Source of the DNA: Qipengyuania flavescens
GTDB taxonomy: Bacteria; Pseudomonadota; Alphaproteobacteria; Sphingomonadales; Sphingomonadaceae
Reading direction: 5' to 3'
Assembly: GCF_029688735.1 (NCBI RefSeq)
Contig: NZ_JARULD010000001.1
Coordinates: 124,001 to 188,000 of the forward strand
Length of the DNA: 64,000 bases
The notes below the pieces were generated by a model, which had not been told where the DNA came from, searched no databases, and worked only from the letters and a program-made list of their open reading frames with translations. Made by a program: the position numbers and the translations under genes. Shown here one piece after another: positions 62,989 to 64,000 of this stretch. Position 1 is the stretch's first letter, and each line of letters begins with the position of its first letter.

Positions 62989-63447
62989 TTATTCAGGTGC
63001 GTCGGCGATCATCGCGGTGAAGCTGACCTCGCAAGTCACTTTGCCCTCGACGCTAGCCTCGCCCGCAAACTTGCAGACGCGCGCGCGTTTCTGGACGAAT
63101 TCGGCCTTGAGGTCGAGCAGCACGCCCGGCGTCACGGGCGCGCGAAACTTCGCGTTCTCGATCGCCATGAAATAGACGAGCTTGCCCGATCCCGCGAGGC
63201 CGAGGCTTTCGACCGCGAGTACGCCCGCAGCCTGCGCGAGTGCCTCGATCTGAAGCACGCCGGGCATGATCGGCGAGCCGGGGAAGTGGCCCTGGAAAAA
63301 ATCCTCGTTGAAGCTGACCGCCTTGATCGCGTGTATGCGCTCGTCGACGACCAGCTCTTTCACCCGGTCGACCAGGAGCAGGGGATAGCGATGCGGCAGG
63401 CGCTTGAGAACCTGCACTACGTCGAAACCGGTCGTTTCCTCGCTCAT
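62989..63447 (-). CDS. fabZ: 3-hydroxyacyl-ACP dehydratase FabZ
   Basis: Dehydrates 3-hydroxyacyl-ACP in fatty-acid synthesis. The 152-aa hot-dog protein has [13 protein letters not shown], the active-site His in [20 protein letters not shown] and the Glu four-helix residue within the latter. The start [10 protein letters not shown] is 22 bp after the OmpH/Skp-like stop. The skp-(lpxD)-fabZ region is conserved in proteobacteria; lpxD is missing between them here. Confidence 0.95.
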   Translation of the reverse strand: MSEETTGFDVVQVLKRLPHRYPLLLVDRVKELVVDERIHAIKAVSFNEDFFQGHFPGSPIMPGVLQIEALAQAAGVLAVESLGLAGSGKLVYFMAIENAKFRAPVTPGVLLDLKAEFVQKRARVCKFAGEASVEGKVTCEVSFTAMIADAPE

Positions 63448-63469
63448 CGCCCTGCTCCCGTCGTCAGGA

Positions 63470-64000
63470 TCAGCGGCCGGCCGGCTGCTGCTGCGCGGGC
63501 TGCTGGCCCTGCTGCTGCGCGGCTTGCTGGGCGGCCTGCTGTTGCGCGACACCGACAAGGATTTGCGAGACCGTTTGCTGGGTCTGCAGCGATTCCTGGC
63601 GCGGACGCCAGTTCGCCGGCGGCGTGATCTGCACGCTCGGCACGCGCTGGTTCATGACGGTGACGAGATCGTTCGTCACGTTGAGCGTTTCGGGTGCCCA
63701 CTGGACCGCATCCGGCGACAGCAGGAGCTGGATGTTCTTCTGCTGCACGACCTGCTGCTGCACATTGCTGTAGTCGTTGATGAGCTGCTCGATGGCATAG
63801 GTCTGTGCCAGCACGATCGGCTGCGAAGCCTGCTGGATCTGCTGTTCCTTTTGCTGGATCTGCTGCACGACGGAGGGATTGGCCTGCGCTTCGGCCTGGG
63901 TCAGCTGGCCGTCGTTATTGGTGTCGAGGCTCTGCTGCAGCGTCGCTGCTTCCTGGCGCAGGGTGCGTATCTGGGTGAGTTGCGCCGTATATTGCTGCTC
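63470..64000 (-). CDS. OmpH/Skp-family periplasmic chaperone (5' end beyond window)
   Basis: The visible 176 residues are a coiled-coil-rich, Gln-rich protein ([30 protein letters not shown]) with a compact segment ([15 protein letters not shown], then [10 protein letters not shown]) and a Gln/Ala-rich tail of about 30 residues. Position directly before fabZ supports the Skp/OmpH outer-membrane chaperone family. Unusually it contains [12 protein letters not shown], a canonical EF-hand loop (63890-63925). The N terminus and signal peptide are outside the window. Confidence 0.85.
   Translation of the reverse strand, partial: EQQYTAQLTQIRTLRQEAATLQQSLDTNNDGQLTQAEAQANPSVVQQIQQKEQQIQQASQPIVLAQTYAIEQLINDYSNVQQQVVQQKNIQLLLSPDAVQWAPETLNVTNDLVTVMNQRVPSVQITPPANWRPRQESLQTQQTVSQILVGVAQQQAAQQAAQQQGQQPAQQQPAGR

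Noticed and set aside
1-64000. CRISPR array, insertion sequence or prophage
   Set aside because: I saw no regularly spaced direct repeats, no transposase and no phage structural genes; xerD alone is a normal chromosomal gene.

Overview
The window looks like chromosomal DNA of a GC-rich alphaproteobacterium in the Sphingomonadales, most probably an Erythrobacteraceae member (Erythrobacter, Qipengyuania or Altererythrobacter type). This placement is an inference from protein style, codon use, the alphaproteobacterial forms of tRNA-Met, CcmI and OxyR, and the gene order. Coding density is high and most gene pairs overlap by 1-10 nt (ATGA, GTGA or TGATG junctions). Almost everything is core metabolism. 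I see no prophage, insertion sequence or CRISPR array.

Layout. 1-5,400: a truncated XerD-type recombinase behind an uncharacterised secreted helical protein, divergent from aroK-aroB and a cyclase-family hydrolase. 5,500-17,300: a long minus-strand propionyl-CoA to succinyl-CoA region with pccA, bioB (biotin for PccA), methylmalonyl-CoA mutase, methylmalonyl-CoA epimerase and pccB, interleaved with a GST, an S9 peptidase, an LprI-like protein and a heme-dependent N-demethylase-like protein. 17,300-20,800: tlyA, a lipoprotein, an unusually structured 620-bp intergenic region, and ilvE. 20,800-29,300: LysR | pirin-azoR, nadE-pncC, a sensor kinase, topoisomerase IB, a YghU-type GST, tRNA-Gln and tRNA-Met. 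29,400-32,500: a 2H phosphoesterase, mltG, fabF, acpP. 32,600-41,100: a serine hydrolase, a DUF2383-type protein, a double-glycine leader peptide gene with a small membrane partner, aspS, rnd, a repeat-bounded GIY-YIG gene, oxyR and two orphan membrane proteins. 41,400-47,000: pgsA, an LplT-like transporter, a ThDP enzyme, CsbD, an SDR gene with two amber stops, and an EVE protein. 47,200-55,200: a GGDEF-EAL protein, dapF-mtaB-ftsY-yciB, a DUF6445-like oxygenase and kup. 55,300-60,200: ccmC-D-E-F-G-H-I, including a ccmD too short for ordinary ORF cut-offs. 60,200-64,000: an amino-acid dehydrogenase, tRNA-His, a prolyl-4-hydroxylase-like protein, rpmE, fabZ and an OmpH/Skp-like gene running off the window.

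The least ordinary signals are: (i) a GIY-YIG nuclease gene that fits exactly between two inverted repeat arms, with an ORF-less pair of the same arms at about 8.9 kb; (ii) an 18-codon ORF preceded by a 15-nt perfect complement of the 16S rRNA 3' tail and followed by a strong terminator; (iii) a perfect 35-bp inverted repeat with G-quadruplex-capable arms upstream of ilvE; (iv) a bacteriocin-like GG-leader peptide with a small membrane partner; (v) an SDR gene interrupted only by two in-frame amber codons; (vi) an EF-hand loop inside the OmpH/Skp-like protein.
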